Shown here: positions 19,101 through 31,100 of the stretch, piece by piece
Layout of the letters: the number at the start of each line of letters is the position of its first letter
How positions within the stretch are numbered: position 1 is the first letter of the stretch
Assembly (NCBI GenBank): GCA_037349105.1
Contig: JAYJMM010000116.1
Coordinates: 1,488,001-1,552,000 of the forward strand
Reading direction: 5' to 3'
DNA length: 64,000 nucleotides
DNA from: Limnomonas spitsbergensis
Taxonomy: Eukaryota > Chlorophyta > Chlorophyceae > Chlamydomonadales
Notes under the pieces: model-generated
Seen by the model: the letters and a program-made list of their open reading frames with translations, nothing else
Told to the model about the DNA's origin: nothing
The model's database searches: none
Program-made: the position numbers and the translations under genes

Positions 19101-22100
19101 TTCCTTGACCACATAGCTGAACTGATTCCTTGACCACATAGCTGAACTGATTCCTTGACCTCATAGCTGAACTGATTCCTTGACCACATAGCTGAACTGA
19201 TTCCTTGACCACATAGCTGAACTGATTCCTTGACCACATAGCTGAACTGATTCCTTGACCTCATAGCTGAACTGATTCCTTGACCACATAGCTGAACTGA
19301 TTCCTTGACCACATAGCTGAACTGATTCCTTGACCTCATAGCTGAACTGATTCCTTGACCACATAGCTGAACTGATTCCTTGACCACATAGCTGAACTGA
19401 TTCCTTGACCACATAGCTGAACTGATTCCTTGACCACATAGCTGAACTGATTCCTTGACCACATAGCTGAACTGATTCCTTGACCACATAGCTGAACTGA
19501 TTCCTTGACCACATAGCTGAACTGATTCCTTGACCACATAGCTGAACTGATTCCTTGACCACATAGCTGAACTGATTCCTTGACATCATAGCTGAACTGA
19601 TTCCTTGACCACATAGCTGAACTGATTCCTTGACCACATAGCTGAACTGATTCCTTGACCACATAGCTGAACTGATTCCTTGACCACATAGCTGAACTGA
19701 TTCCTTGACCACATAGCTGAACTGATTCCTTGACCACATAGCTGAACTGATTCCTTGACCACATAGCTGAACTGATTCCTTGACCACATAGCTGAACTGA
19801 TTCCTTGACCACATAGCTGAACTGATTCCTTGACCACATAGCTGAACTGATTCCTTGACCACATAGCTGAACTGATTCCTTGACCACATAGCTGAACTGA
19901 TTCCTTGACCACATAGCTGAACTGATTCCTTGACCTCATAGCTGAACTGATTCTTTGACCTAATAGCTTAATCATCGCCTTGATCTCATAACAGCGTAAC
20001 TTTATCCCTGGCCATGTCTCAGGTGCTCCTTAACAACGCTCGCTTTCAGCATGTCGAGCCTCATCAAGCTCCAGGTGCGTTGACCGCCACTGAAAACATT
20101 CAGGCTGATTCAGCCACAATCCAGCTACAACTGAACACCACTGATAAATATAGGTTGATTCAGCCACAATTCAGGTACATCACGGCCCAAGCGATTGGCC
20201 CTGTGGTGGCCACCCGGCGGCCCCTGAAAGGCCTGACCCCTCCCCTTTTTGCTGGACCCGCCGCTGCCCTCCCCCCCTGTGTTCGACACGTCACGGATCT
20301 CAACATCCCCCCTTTTTATCTGACCCGCGGCTGCTCCCCATTTTCATTTGACTCGCCACCGCCGCCGCTGCCCCCCCCCTTTAAGTTGACTCGCCGCCGC
20401 CGCCGCTGCCCTCCCCCCCCCCTCCAGGTGCTATATTCCTGCAGGTCCTGACTGTCGCCTACAACCAGCTGACCTACCTATGCCGCTGCCCTCCCCCCCC
20501 TCCACGTGCTATATTCCTGCAGATCTTGACTGTCGCCCACAACCAGCTGACCTGCCTATGCCGCTGCCCTCCCCCCCCTCCACGTGCTATACTCCTGCAG
20601 ATCTTGACTGTCGCCCACAACCAGCTGACCTGCCTATGCCGCTGCCCTCCCCCCCCACACTTGCTATACTCCTGCAGATCTTGACTGTCGCCCACAACCA
20701 GCTGACCTGCCTATGCCGCTGCCCTCCCCCCCCACACTTGCTATACTCCTGCAGGTCTTGACTGTCGCCCACAACCAGCTGACCTGCCTATGCCGCTGCC
20801 CTCCCCCACCTCCACGTGCTATATTCCTGCAGGTCCTGACTGTCGCCCACAACCAGCTGACCTACCTATGCCGCTGCCCTCCCCCCCCTCCACGTGCCAT
20901 ATTCCTGCAGGTCCTGACTGTCGCCCACAACCAGCTGACCTACCTCCGCTGCTGCCCTCCCCCCCCTCCACGTGCTATATTCCTGCAGGTCCTGACTGTC
21001 GCCCACAACCAGCTGACCTGCCTATGCCGCTGCCCTCCCCCCCCTCCACGTGCTATATTCCTGCAGGTCCTGACTGTCGCCCACAACCAGCTGACCTGCC
21101 TATGCCGCTGCCCTCCCCCCCCTCCACGTGCTATATTCCTGCAGGTCCTGACTGTCGCCCACAACCAGCTGACCTACCTCCGCTGCTGCCCTCCCCCCAC
21201 ACACTTGCTATACTCCTGCAGATCTTGACTGTCGCCCACAACCAGCTGACCTGCCTATGCCGCTGCCCTCCCCCCCCACACTTGCTATACTCCTGCAGGT
21301 CCTGACTGTCGCCCACAACCAGCTGACCTGCCTCCCGGAAGAGCTCGGGGATCTGACGTGCTTGCGCCGCCTGGACGTCGCCTGCAACCAGTTGAGCTGC
21401 CTCCCATCAAAGCTGTGCGACTTAAGTCAGCTGGAGGTGCTCAATGCCCAGGGGAACCGGCTCACTGGCCTGCCGGAGGACTTTGGGCGCATGGTGCGCT
21501 GGGAGCCCTTGTTGTGCGTTGGGAGCCCTTGTTGTGCGAGGCTGATGTTGTGGGCTAATGTTGTGGGCTGATGTTGTGGGCTAATGCTGTGGGCTGATGT
21601 TGTGGGCTGATGTTGTGGGCTGATGCTGTGGGCTGATGCTGTGGGCTGATGTTGTGGGCTGATGTTGTGGGCTGATGTTGTGGGCTGATGTTGTGGGCTG
21701 ATGCTGTGGGCTGATGTTGTGGGCTGATGTTGTGGGCTGATGCTGTGGGCTGATGTTGTGGGCTGATGTTGTGGGCTGCTGCTGTGGGATGTTGTGGGCT
21801 GATGTTGTGGGCTGATGTTGTGGGCTGATGTTGTGGGCTGATGTTGTGGGCTGATGCTGTGGGCTGATGTTATGGGCTGATGTTGTGGGCTGATGCTGTG
21901 GGCTGATGCTGTGGGCTGATGTTGTGGGCTGATGCTGTGGGCTGATGTTGTGGGCTGATGCTGTGGGCTGATGTTGTGGGCTGATGTTGTGGGCTGATGT
22001 TGTGGGCTGATGCTGTGGGCTGATGTTGTGGGCTGATGTTGTGGGCTGATGCTGTGGGCTGATGTTGTGGGCTGATGTTGTGGGCTGATGTTGTGGGCTG

Positions 22101-25100
22101 ATGTTGTGGGCTGATGCTGTGGGCTGATGTTGTGGGCTGATGTTGTGGGCTGATGTTGTGGGCTGATGCTGTGGGCCAGGGAACTGGGAGCCGATCGGGT
22201 TCCGAGCCCAGAACTGCCGAGGCGAAAAAAACCGGGCTCTGTAAAACCATGGTCTCGGCGCAAGCCGAGGCCAGACGACCCTTTTTAGACACGTGGCTCG
22301 GCAAAGCCGGGTAGATTTTAATGGCAGCTCGGCAACTCGGCTTGTCAGCTTTAGCAACAATGTCGATAAAGCTCGTGCACTCTGAAAGAATGTGGAAAGT
22401 TTCAATATGGGCTATGCATGCGTGTTTTAATTTCATTTCAAGCGCCGCTGTATGCCAGCTCAGCTCGGGTTTTTCCCTCGTCGCTGGACCGATGTCATAT
22501 CCGCATGGCATCCGTCCCGACATAGCAACTCGGTTATATGCGAGTGGGCTGATGCTGTGAGCTGATGTTGTGGGCTGATGCTGTGGGCTGATGTTGTGGG
22601 CTGATGTTGTGGGCTGATGTTGTGGGCTGATGTTGTGGGCTGATGTTGTGGGCTGATGCTGTGGGCTGATGTTGCGGGCTGATGTTGTGGGCTGATGTTG
22701 TGGGCTGATGTTTTGGGCTGATGCTGTGGGCTGATGTTGCGGGCTGATGTTGTGGGCTGATGTTGTGGGCTGATGTTGTGGGCTGATGCTGTGGGCTGAT
22801 GCTGAGGGCTGATGTTGTGGGCTGATGTTGTGGGCTGATGTTGTGGGCTGATGTTGTGGGCTGATGTTGTGGGCTGATGTTGTGGGCTGATGTTGTGGGC
22901 TGATGTTGTGGGCTGATGTTGTGGGCTGATGCTGTGGGCTAATGCTGTGGGCTGATGCTGTGGGCTGATGCTGTGGGCTGATGTTGTGGGCTGAAGGCAT
23001 GATAACAGGATGACCACATTATGTCAAGAAATGACAGGACCCCCTGTGTGTTGTGCGTTATTGGACTTATTTCCAGTGCTGTGCGATTGCGCCGTAATTC
23101 AGAAATCGTTGAAATTGTTACGGTCCCTTGCGGGTAGCTGAAAGTGCCTTGAAATTATGGTGACTGAAACTCAGGGGCACGATCAGCTGCCGTGAAGATC
23201 GTAATCGGCACAGCACTGGTTATCCCCCTGGAAAGCTGTGATCCGTGATCTAATCTTTTAGAATTCTTTTCTTATCGGCACAGCACTGGTTATTCCCCAG
23301 GACAACTGTGAATCGTGATATATTATTGATTTATTTTTCAATTCCTTTTTTCTGCTGGCGCTTCTTTTTTAATTATCATTTACCGAGGGGGTGGCAAAAA
23401 CAAAAAATCGACCCCATCCCCCTTTTTTGCAAAAAGCGTTCCATAGCTGTTTTAAAAATAATTTTTGGCTTAGGGGGGTGGGAGATATGGGGGGGCAAAG
23501 TTGGGGGTGGGTGGGTGGGTGGGTGGTCCCCCAAAAATCCATTTTTTTTCAAACTCCGAATCTTTTTTTCTGGAGGTCTGTTGAGGCTGGCAGCGGCACC
23601 TATGTGTTCTCCTTGCCAACATGAGTCCATTTACATCCTAAAATGTTGCTTGAATTACCACATGACCCCCTGCCCCCCCACACTGAGGGTTTGGCTTCAT
23701 TGGACAACCCCCGAAACCAGCTGAGTCATTCTTAGTTGACTGTTGGCATGTCATCACCTAACGAATTGAAATATACCAGTACAAACGCTTTGACGAGCTG
23801 ATCAAAAAAGACCCCTGACATGCCCTGTAATTTTGAATTTTTGACTGATATTTGAATTTTAATGGGTTCCGGAGGCGGGGTGGGGTGGTGGGGGGGTAGG
23901 CTCGTTGGGTGCTCGTTTTGGGGGGGGGGGATGGGATCCCTGGCTTTTTTTCTTGCCCCCCCCTCGATTTTTTTTCCTTTTTGAATTCTCCAATTATTTT
24001 CTAATTCTTTTTTCCTGCTGGTGCCTTGTCAGACAAGCCTCAAGCTGCTGGGGCTGAAGAGCAACCGGCTGGAGGCGCTGCCGGCCTCCTTCAGCCGGCT
24101 TGTATCCTTAAAGGAGCTCTTCTTGACGGACAACTGTCTCAAAGAGCTGCCGCAAGGTGCGGGTGGTACAAGCCGGCAGGTCATTGGCGGGACAATGGGC
24201 GGTCGAAAAATAGACCGGGGGAAGCTCGACCCTGAAAAATAGACCGGGTCCTCCGGGAAACCGGAGAGAGGAAAAATCGAACCCTTTGAGGTCCTTAACC
24301 CATGTATGATCCTGCGCAAGGTGCGAGATGGGTGCCTAGGGTTCAGGGTTTTACGTGTGCGCCTCCGAATCGGGATAAGCAGGAGGTTGTGATTCCTGAG
24401 TATTGGAATGTGGGGATCGGTTAGAGGTGGTTGGATGTAAATGTTTATGTTTGCGCACTTGAACTGCGCTTGAGCTACGTCAAGGCCTACGGCGGAGGGG
24501 GGCTGATGCCGCAAGGTGCCTGCTGCTCCGGGCCATCGCTTGTAGTCCGGTCCAGGTTTGCTCCCCATCGGCCCAGTGGTGGCAATCCGGAAGCACCCCA
24601 AAGCTGGTATGTTGTTATCTTCAGATTTTGGACTTCCTTTTCTAGGAGCTGGGGGAGTGGGGAAGTGTGAATGTGTGGGGGAAGTGTGGGAATCGGGGCC
24701 AGTGGATCGCTCCCGGCAGGCGAATACTTTTTTTCGAAACGAAAAGATCCTTCATTGAATGAAAAAAGATGCTCCCTGAAAATAAAGATGCTCCAGGGTG
24801 GGAGTGTAGATGCTCCAGGGTGGGAGTGTAGATGCTCCAGGGTGGGAGTGTAGATGCTCCAGGGTGGGAGTGTAGATGCTCCAGGGTGGGAGTGTAGATG
24901 CTCCAGGGTGGGAGTGTAGATGCTCCAGGGTGGGAGTGTAGATGCTCCAGGGTGGGAGTGTAGATGCTCCAGGGTGGGAGTGTAAATGCTCCAGGGTGGG
25001 AGTGTAGATGCTCCAGGGTGGGAGTGTAAATGCTCCAGGGTGGGAGCGTAGATGCTCCAGGGTGGGAGTGTAGATGCTTCAGGGTGGGAGCGTAGATGCT

Positions 25101-28100
25101 TCAGGGTGGGAGCGTAGATGCTTCAGGGTGGGAGTGTAAATGCTCCAGGGTGGGAGTGTAGATGCTCCAGGGTGGGAGTGTAGATGCTCCAGGGTGGGAG
25201 TGTAAATGCTCCAGGGTGGGAGTGTAGATGCTCCAGGGTGGGGGTGTAAATGCTCCAGGGTGGGAGTGTAAATGCTTCAGGGTGGGAGCGTAGATGCTTC
25301 AGGGTGGGAGTGTAAATGCTCCAGGGTGGGAGTGTAGATGCTCCAGGGTGGGAGTGTAGATGCTCCAGGGTGGGAGTGTAAATGCTCCAGGGTGGGAGTG
25401 TAAATGCTTCAGGGTGGGGGTGTAAATGCTCCAGGGTGGGAGTGTAAATGCTTCAGGGTGGGAGCGTAGATGCTTCAGGGTGGGAGTGTAAATGCTCCAG
25501 GGTGGGAGCGTAGATGCTTCAGGGTGGGAGCGTAAATGCTCCAGGGTGGGAGTGTAAATGCTCCAGGGTGGGAGTGTAAATGCTCCAGGGTGGGAGCGTA
25601 GATGCTTCAGGGTGGGAGCGTAAATGCTCCAGGGTGGGAGTGTAAATGCTCCAGGGTGGGAGTGTAAATGCTCCAGGGTGGGAGTGTAGATGCTTCAGGG
25701 TGGGAGTGTAAATGCTCCAGGGTGGGAGCGTAGATGCTCTAGGGTGGGAGCGTAGATGCTCTAGGGTGGGAGCGTAGATGCTTCAGGGTGGGAGTGTAAA
25801 TGCTCCAGGGTGGGAGTGTAGATGCTTCAGGGTGGGAGCGTAGATGCTCCAGGGTGGGAGTGTAAATGCTCCAGGGTGGGAGTGTAAATGCTCCAGGGTG
25901 GGAGCGTAGATGCTTCAGGGTGGGAGCGTAAATGCTCCAGGGTGGGAGTGTAAATGCTCCAGGGTGGGAGTGTAAATGCTCCAGGGTGGGAGTGTAAATG
26001 CTCCAGGGTGGGAGTGTAGATGCTTCAGGGTGGGAGTGTAGATGCTTCAGGGTGGGAGCGTAGATGCTCTAGGGTGGGAGCGTAGATGCTCCAGGGTGGG
26101 AGCGTAGATGCTCCAGGGTGGGAGTGTAAATGCTCCAGGGTGGGAGCGTAGATGCTTCAGGGTGGGAGCGTAGATGCTTCAGGGTGGGAGTGTAAATGCT
26201 CCAGGGTGGGAGCGTAGATGCTCCAGGGTGGGAGCGTAGATGCTTCAGGGTGGGAGTGTAAATGCTCCAGGGTGGGAGCGTAGATGCTTCAGGGTGGGAG
26301 CGTAAATGCTCCAGGGTGGGAGTGTAAATGCTCCAGGGTGGGAGTGTAAATGCTCCAGGGTGGGAGCGTAGATGCTTCAGGGTGGGAGCGTAAATGCTCC
26401 AGGGTGGGAGTGTAAATGCTCCAGGGTGGGAGCGTAGATGCTCCAGGGTGGGAGTGTAAATGGTCCAGGGTGGGAGTGTAAATGCTCCAGGGTGGGAGTG
26501 TAAATGCTCCAGGGTGGGAGCGTAGATGCTCCAGGGTGGGAGTGTAAATGGTCCAGGGTGGGAGTGTAAATGCTCCAGGGTGGGAGTGTAAATGCTCCAG
26601 GGTGGGAGTGTAAATGCTCCAGGGTGGGAGCGTAGATGCTTCAGGGTGGGAGTGTAAATGCTCTAGGGTGGGAGCGTAGATGCTTCAGGGTGGGAGTGTA
26701 AATGCTCCAGGGTGGAAGCGTAAATGCTCCAGGGTGGGAGCGTAGATGCTCCAGGGTGGGAGTGTAAATGCTCCAGGGTGGGAGCGTAGATGCTTCAGGG
26801 TGGGAGTGTAAATGCTCCAGGGTGGGAGCGTAGATGCTCCAGGGTGGGAGTGTAAATGCTCCAGGGTGGGAGCGTAGATGCTCCAGGGTGGGAGTGTAAA
26901 TGCTCTAGGGTGGGAGCGTAGATGCTCCAGGGTGGGAGCGTAGATGCTTCAGGGTGGGAGTGTAAATGCTCTAGGGTGGGAGCGGAGATGCTTCAGGGTG
27001 GAAGCGTAAATGCTCCAGGGTGGGAGCGTAGATGCTCCAGGGTGGGAGTGTAGATGCTCCAGGGTGGGAGTGTAGATGCTTCAGGGTGGGAGTGTAGAAG
27101 CTTCAGGGTGGGAGTGTAGATGCTTCAGGGTGGGAGTGTAGATGCTCCAGGTTGGGAGCGTAGAAGCTTCAGGGTGGGAGTGTAGATGCTCCAGGTTGGG
27201 AGCGTAGATGCTCTAGGGTGGGAGCGTAGATGCTCCAGGGTGGGAGCGTAGATGCTTCAGGGTGGGAGCGTAGAAGCTCCAGGGTGGGAGCGTAGATGCT
27301 CTAGGGTGGGAGCGTAGATGCTCCAGGGTGGGAGCGTAGATGCTTCAGGGTGGGAGCGTAGAAGCTCCAGGTTGGGAGCATAGAAGCTTCAGGGTGGGAG
27401 TGTAAATGCTGCAATAATACGTCCCCCTTAAATGCGTCATAGCTAGCGCGCGGTGCATGGCTGACGGTGTGGATTGGATCGCATGCATTCATACAATGCC
27501 ACACCTATTACCCTGCCTGCCTGTATCAGCGGTGTTAAACATCTGATGCCCCATAAATTACTATTTCGAGTTATAAAAAGTGATGTCCTTTTGCTGTGCG
27601 CATTCAAATATATACACAAAGGAACGGATGGGGGCTCACACGTGCGTAGAAAGCGATGCTGCATGCTGGCGCTATGTCAGGAGATCTCTGACAGCCTCGG
27701 GTCAGAAAAGTTAAAAAGCCAGCCTCTGAGACCAGCAGCCAGAGGACTGGACAAAGCCCAAGCGGGTATGTGTGAGACTAGATTGTTTCGCGTGTCATAG
27801 TTAGGGTTTAGGGTTTCGTTTCCCCCCTCATTGTAATCATTGACCCATGTCTTTCGCGGAGGGTTTGGGGAGCCCGTCCAAGGCCGTCAGCGCTGGCCGC
27901 TGCGTCATGAGTGAACGAGGACTTCTTATGCTTGTCACAGTCAAAGTTAAGGGCTCCGTTTCTGCTCTTCCAGTAATCACGAACCCTTGTTTTACGCGCA
28001 GGGTTGGGGCAGCCTGTGCTCGTCCATCAGTCACTGGCCGCTGTGTCTCATGAGTGAAGGAGGACTTATTTTGCTTGTCACAGTCAGGGTTTAGGGCTCC

Positions 28101-31100
28101 GTTTCTGCTCTTCCAGTTATCATGAACCCATGTCTTGCACGCAGGGTTTGGGCAGCTGCCGGCCTTGGTGAAGCTTCAGGCCTCGTTCAACCACTTGGCG
28201 CAGCTGCCGGAGGAGCTGGGAGACCTGGGTGGCCTAGAGATGATGAGGGTGTGTGGGAGCGGCGGAGAAGGGGAAAGAGGCGTTTGAGGGGGGGGGGTCA
28301 GGGATGTGCGTGTGAGGGGAAAGGAGGGTTGATGCGCGTGGTGTGTGTGGGGGAGGCAGGGATGTGCGTGTGGGGGGAAGGGAGGGAAGGGATGCGCGTG
28401 GTGTGTTGGGGGGGGAGGGATATGCGTGTGAGGGGAAGGGAGGGGTGGGATGCGCGTGGTGTGTTGGGGGGGGAGGAATATGCGTGTGAGGGGAAGGGAG
28501 GGGTGGGATGCGCGTGGTGTGTTGGGGAGGGAGGGATATGCGTGTGAGGGGAAGGGAGGGGTGGGATGCGCGTGGTGTGTTGGGGGGGAAGGGATATGCG
28601 TGTGAGGGGAAGGGAGGGGTGGGATGCGCGTGGTGTGTTGGGGGGGGAGGGATATGCGTGTGAGGGGAAGGGAGGGGTGGGATGCGCGTGGTGTGTTGGG
28701 GGGGGAGGGATATGCGTGTGAGGGGAAGGGAGGGGTGGGATGCGCGTGGTGTGTGGGGGGGGAGGGATATGCGTGTGAGGGGAAGGGAGGGGTGGGATGC
28801 GCGTGGTGTGTTGGGGAGGGAGGGATATGCGTGTGAGGGGAAGGGAGGGGTGGGATGCGCGTGGTGTGTAGGGGGGGAGGGATCTGCGTGTGAGGGGAAG
28901 GGAGGGGTGGGATGCGCGTGGTGTGTTGGGGAGGGAGGGATATGCGTGTGAGGGGAAGGGAGGGGTGGGATGCGCGTGGTGTGTGGGGGGGGAGGGATAT
29001 GCGTGTGAGGGGAAGGGAGGGGTGGGATGCGCGTGGTGTGTTGGGGAGGGAGGGATATGCGTGTGAGGGGAAGGGAGGGGTGGGATGCGCGTGGTGTGTT
29101 GGGGGGGGAGGGATATGCGTGTGAGGGGAAGGGAGGGGTGGGATGCGCGTGGTGTGTTGGGGGGGGAGGGATATGCGTGTGAGGGGAAGGGAGGGGTGGG
29201 ATGCGCGTGGTGTGTTGGGGGGGGAGGGATATGCGTGTGAGGGGAAGGGAGGGGTGGGATGCGCGTGGTGTGTTGGGGGGGGAGGGATATGCGTGTGGGG
29301 GGAAGGGAGGGGTGGGATGCGCGTGGTGTGTTGGGGGGGGAGGGATATGCGTGTGAGGGGAAGGGACGGGTGGGATGCGCGTGGTGTGTTGGGGGGGGAG
29401 GGATATGCGTGTGGGGGGAAGGGAGGGGTGGGATGCGCGTGGTGTGTTGGGGGGGGAGGGATATGCGTGTGAGGGGAAGGGAGGGGTGGGATGCGCGTGG
29501 TGTGTTAGGGGGGGAGGGATATGCGTGTGAGGGGAAGGGAGGGGTGGGATGCGCGTGGTGTGTTGGGGAGGGAGGGATATGCGTGTGAGGGGAAGGGAGG
29601 GGTGGGATGCGCGTGGTGTGTTGGGGGGGGGAGGGATATGCGTGTGAGGGGAAGGGAGGGGTGGGATGCGCGTGGTGTGTTGGGGGGGGGAGGGATATGC
29701 GTGTGAGGGGAAGGGAGGGGTGGGATGCGCGTGGTGTGTTGGGGGGGGGAGGGATATGCGTGTGAGGGGAAGGGAGGGGTGGGATGCGCGTGGTGTGTTG
29801 GGGGGGGGAGGGATATGCGTGTGAGGGGAAGGGAGGGGTGGGATGCGCGTGGTGTGTTGGGGGGGGAGGGATATGCGTGTGAGGGGAAGGGAGGGGTGGG
29901 ATGCGCGTGGTGTGTTGGGGGGGGAGGGATATGCGTGTGAGGGGAAGGGAGGGGTGGGATGCGCGTGGTGTGTTGGGGGGGGAGGGATATGCGTGTGAGG
30001 GGAAGGGAGGGGTGGGATGCGCGTGGTGTGTTGGGGGGGGAGGGATATGCGTGTGATGGGAAGGGAGGGGTGGGATGCGCGTGGTGTGTTGGGGGGGGAG
30101 GGATATGCGTGTGAGGGGAAGGGAGGGGTGGGATGCGCGTGGTGTGTTGGGGGGGGAGGGATGTGCGTGTGGGGGGAAGGGAGGGGTGGGATGCGCGTGG
30201 TGTGTTGGGGGGGGAGGGATATGCGTGTGATGGGAAGGGAGGGGTGGGATGCGCGTGGTGTGTTGGGGGGGGAGGGATATGCGTGTGGGGGGAAGGGAGG
30301 GGTGGGATGCGGTTTAGGGGTATAGGTGGGGGGAGGGATGCGCATATGGGATGGTAGGGTGGGGGGTGATCCGGAACCGTAGTCCGGAAGCAAACAAGGC
30401 CTGTGGGCAGGGAGGTGTCGCTTATGCAATGGTGGTGGGTGGGTATGTAGCCACGTAGGTAGGGGAAGAATGCCCGTAATGGGGTGGGGGGGACTCATTA
30501 TTGTGTGTGTGCGTGTGCACTATGCTTAAGATCCTCACATGCGGCTTAATTGTATTGCATTTTCTGCATAGCTTCCTCATAGCTACCTCACAGCATCCTC
30601 AAGCTTCCTCATTTTTTTGTTCGTAGCTATGAATCTGCGGGAACCGCCCTGCTTCATGGGCAGCATATTTATTTTAGTGCGCACTGCTCCACCTTTGGCA
30701 GGCCACTGGGCGACCAGCTTTTGGCCTGGACCAAACCTCTACCTGCCTACCGCCGGCTGACCATGCAGCAGGGCATGCTGCACCAGGCCTCCTAGGACGC
30801 AGGCCATATCGTAGCTGAATTTCTAAAATTTAGCCCAAGTGCGCAAAAATACGCACTGATACTCAGTTGGCTTTGTGCAACATCTCCAGCAGGCTCTGCT
30901 CGTGTACCCGCCCTAGGCCTGTCAAGGTTTGGTCCCCATCAGCCTAGCAGTGGCTGCCCATCAGCTTGCAGAACATTATCTGGTGCGCACTGAAGTAAAA
31001 GCACCGGCTGCCGCAGGTGGCTGTATGCAACATCTCCAGCCTGCCTGCGAGCATCGTTGGGGGCGAGGCGGAGGGTCAGGACGACACGCCGCCCTCCCCG

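Noticed and set aside
14751..19960. Possible CRISPR-like array
   Set aside because: Units are contiguous with no spacers, and the context is a eukaryotic intron.
14744..19975. Many overlapping minus-strand frames of 67-242 codons repeating MWSRNQFSYVVKESVQL
   Set aside because: They follow mechanically from the 25-bp unit (three units per 25 codons), occur in all three frames and lie within an intron between phased exons.
21427..23017. Minus-strand frames of 185-376 codons with the HNISPQHQPTTSA repeat
   Set aside because: The 13-bp unit is open in all three minus frames; the same peptide appears in each, so it is a property of the unit.
28234..30498. A 754-codon minus-strand frame rich in Pro, His, Ser
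   Set aside because: It is the complement of the 58-bp G-rich minisatellite, lies in an intron of the plus-strand gene and has no domain beyond the repeat.
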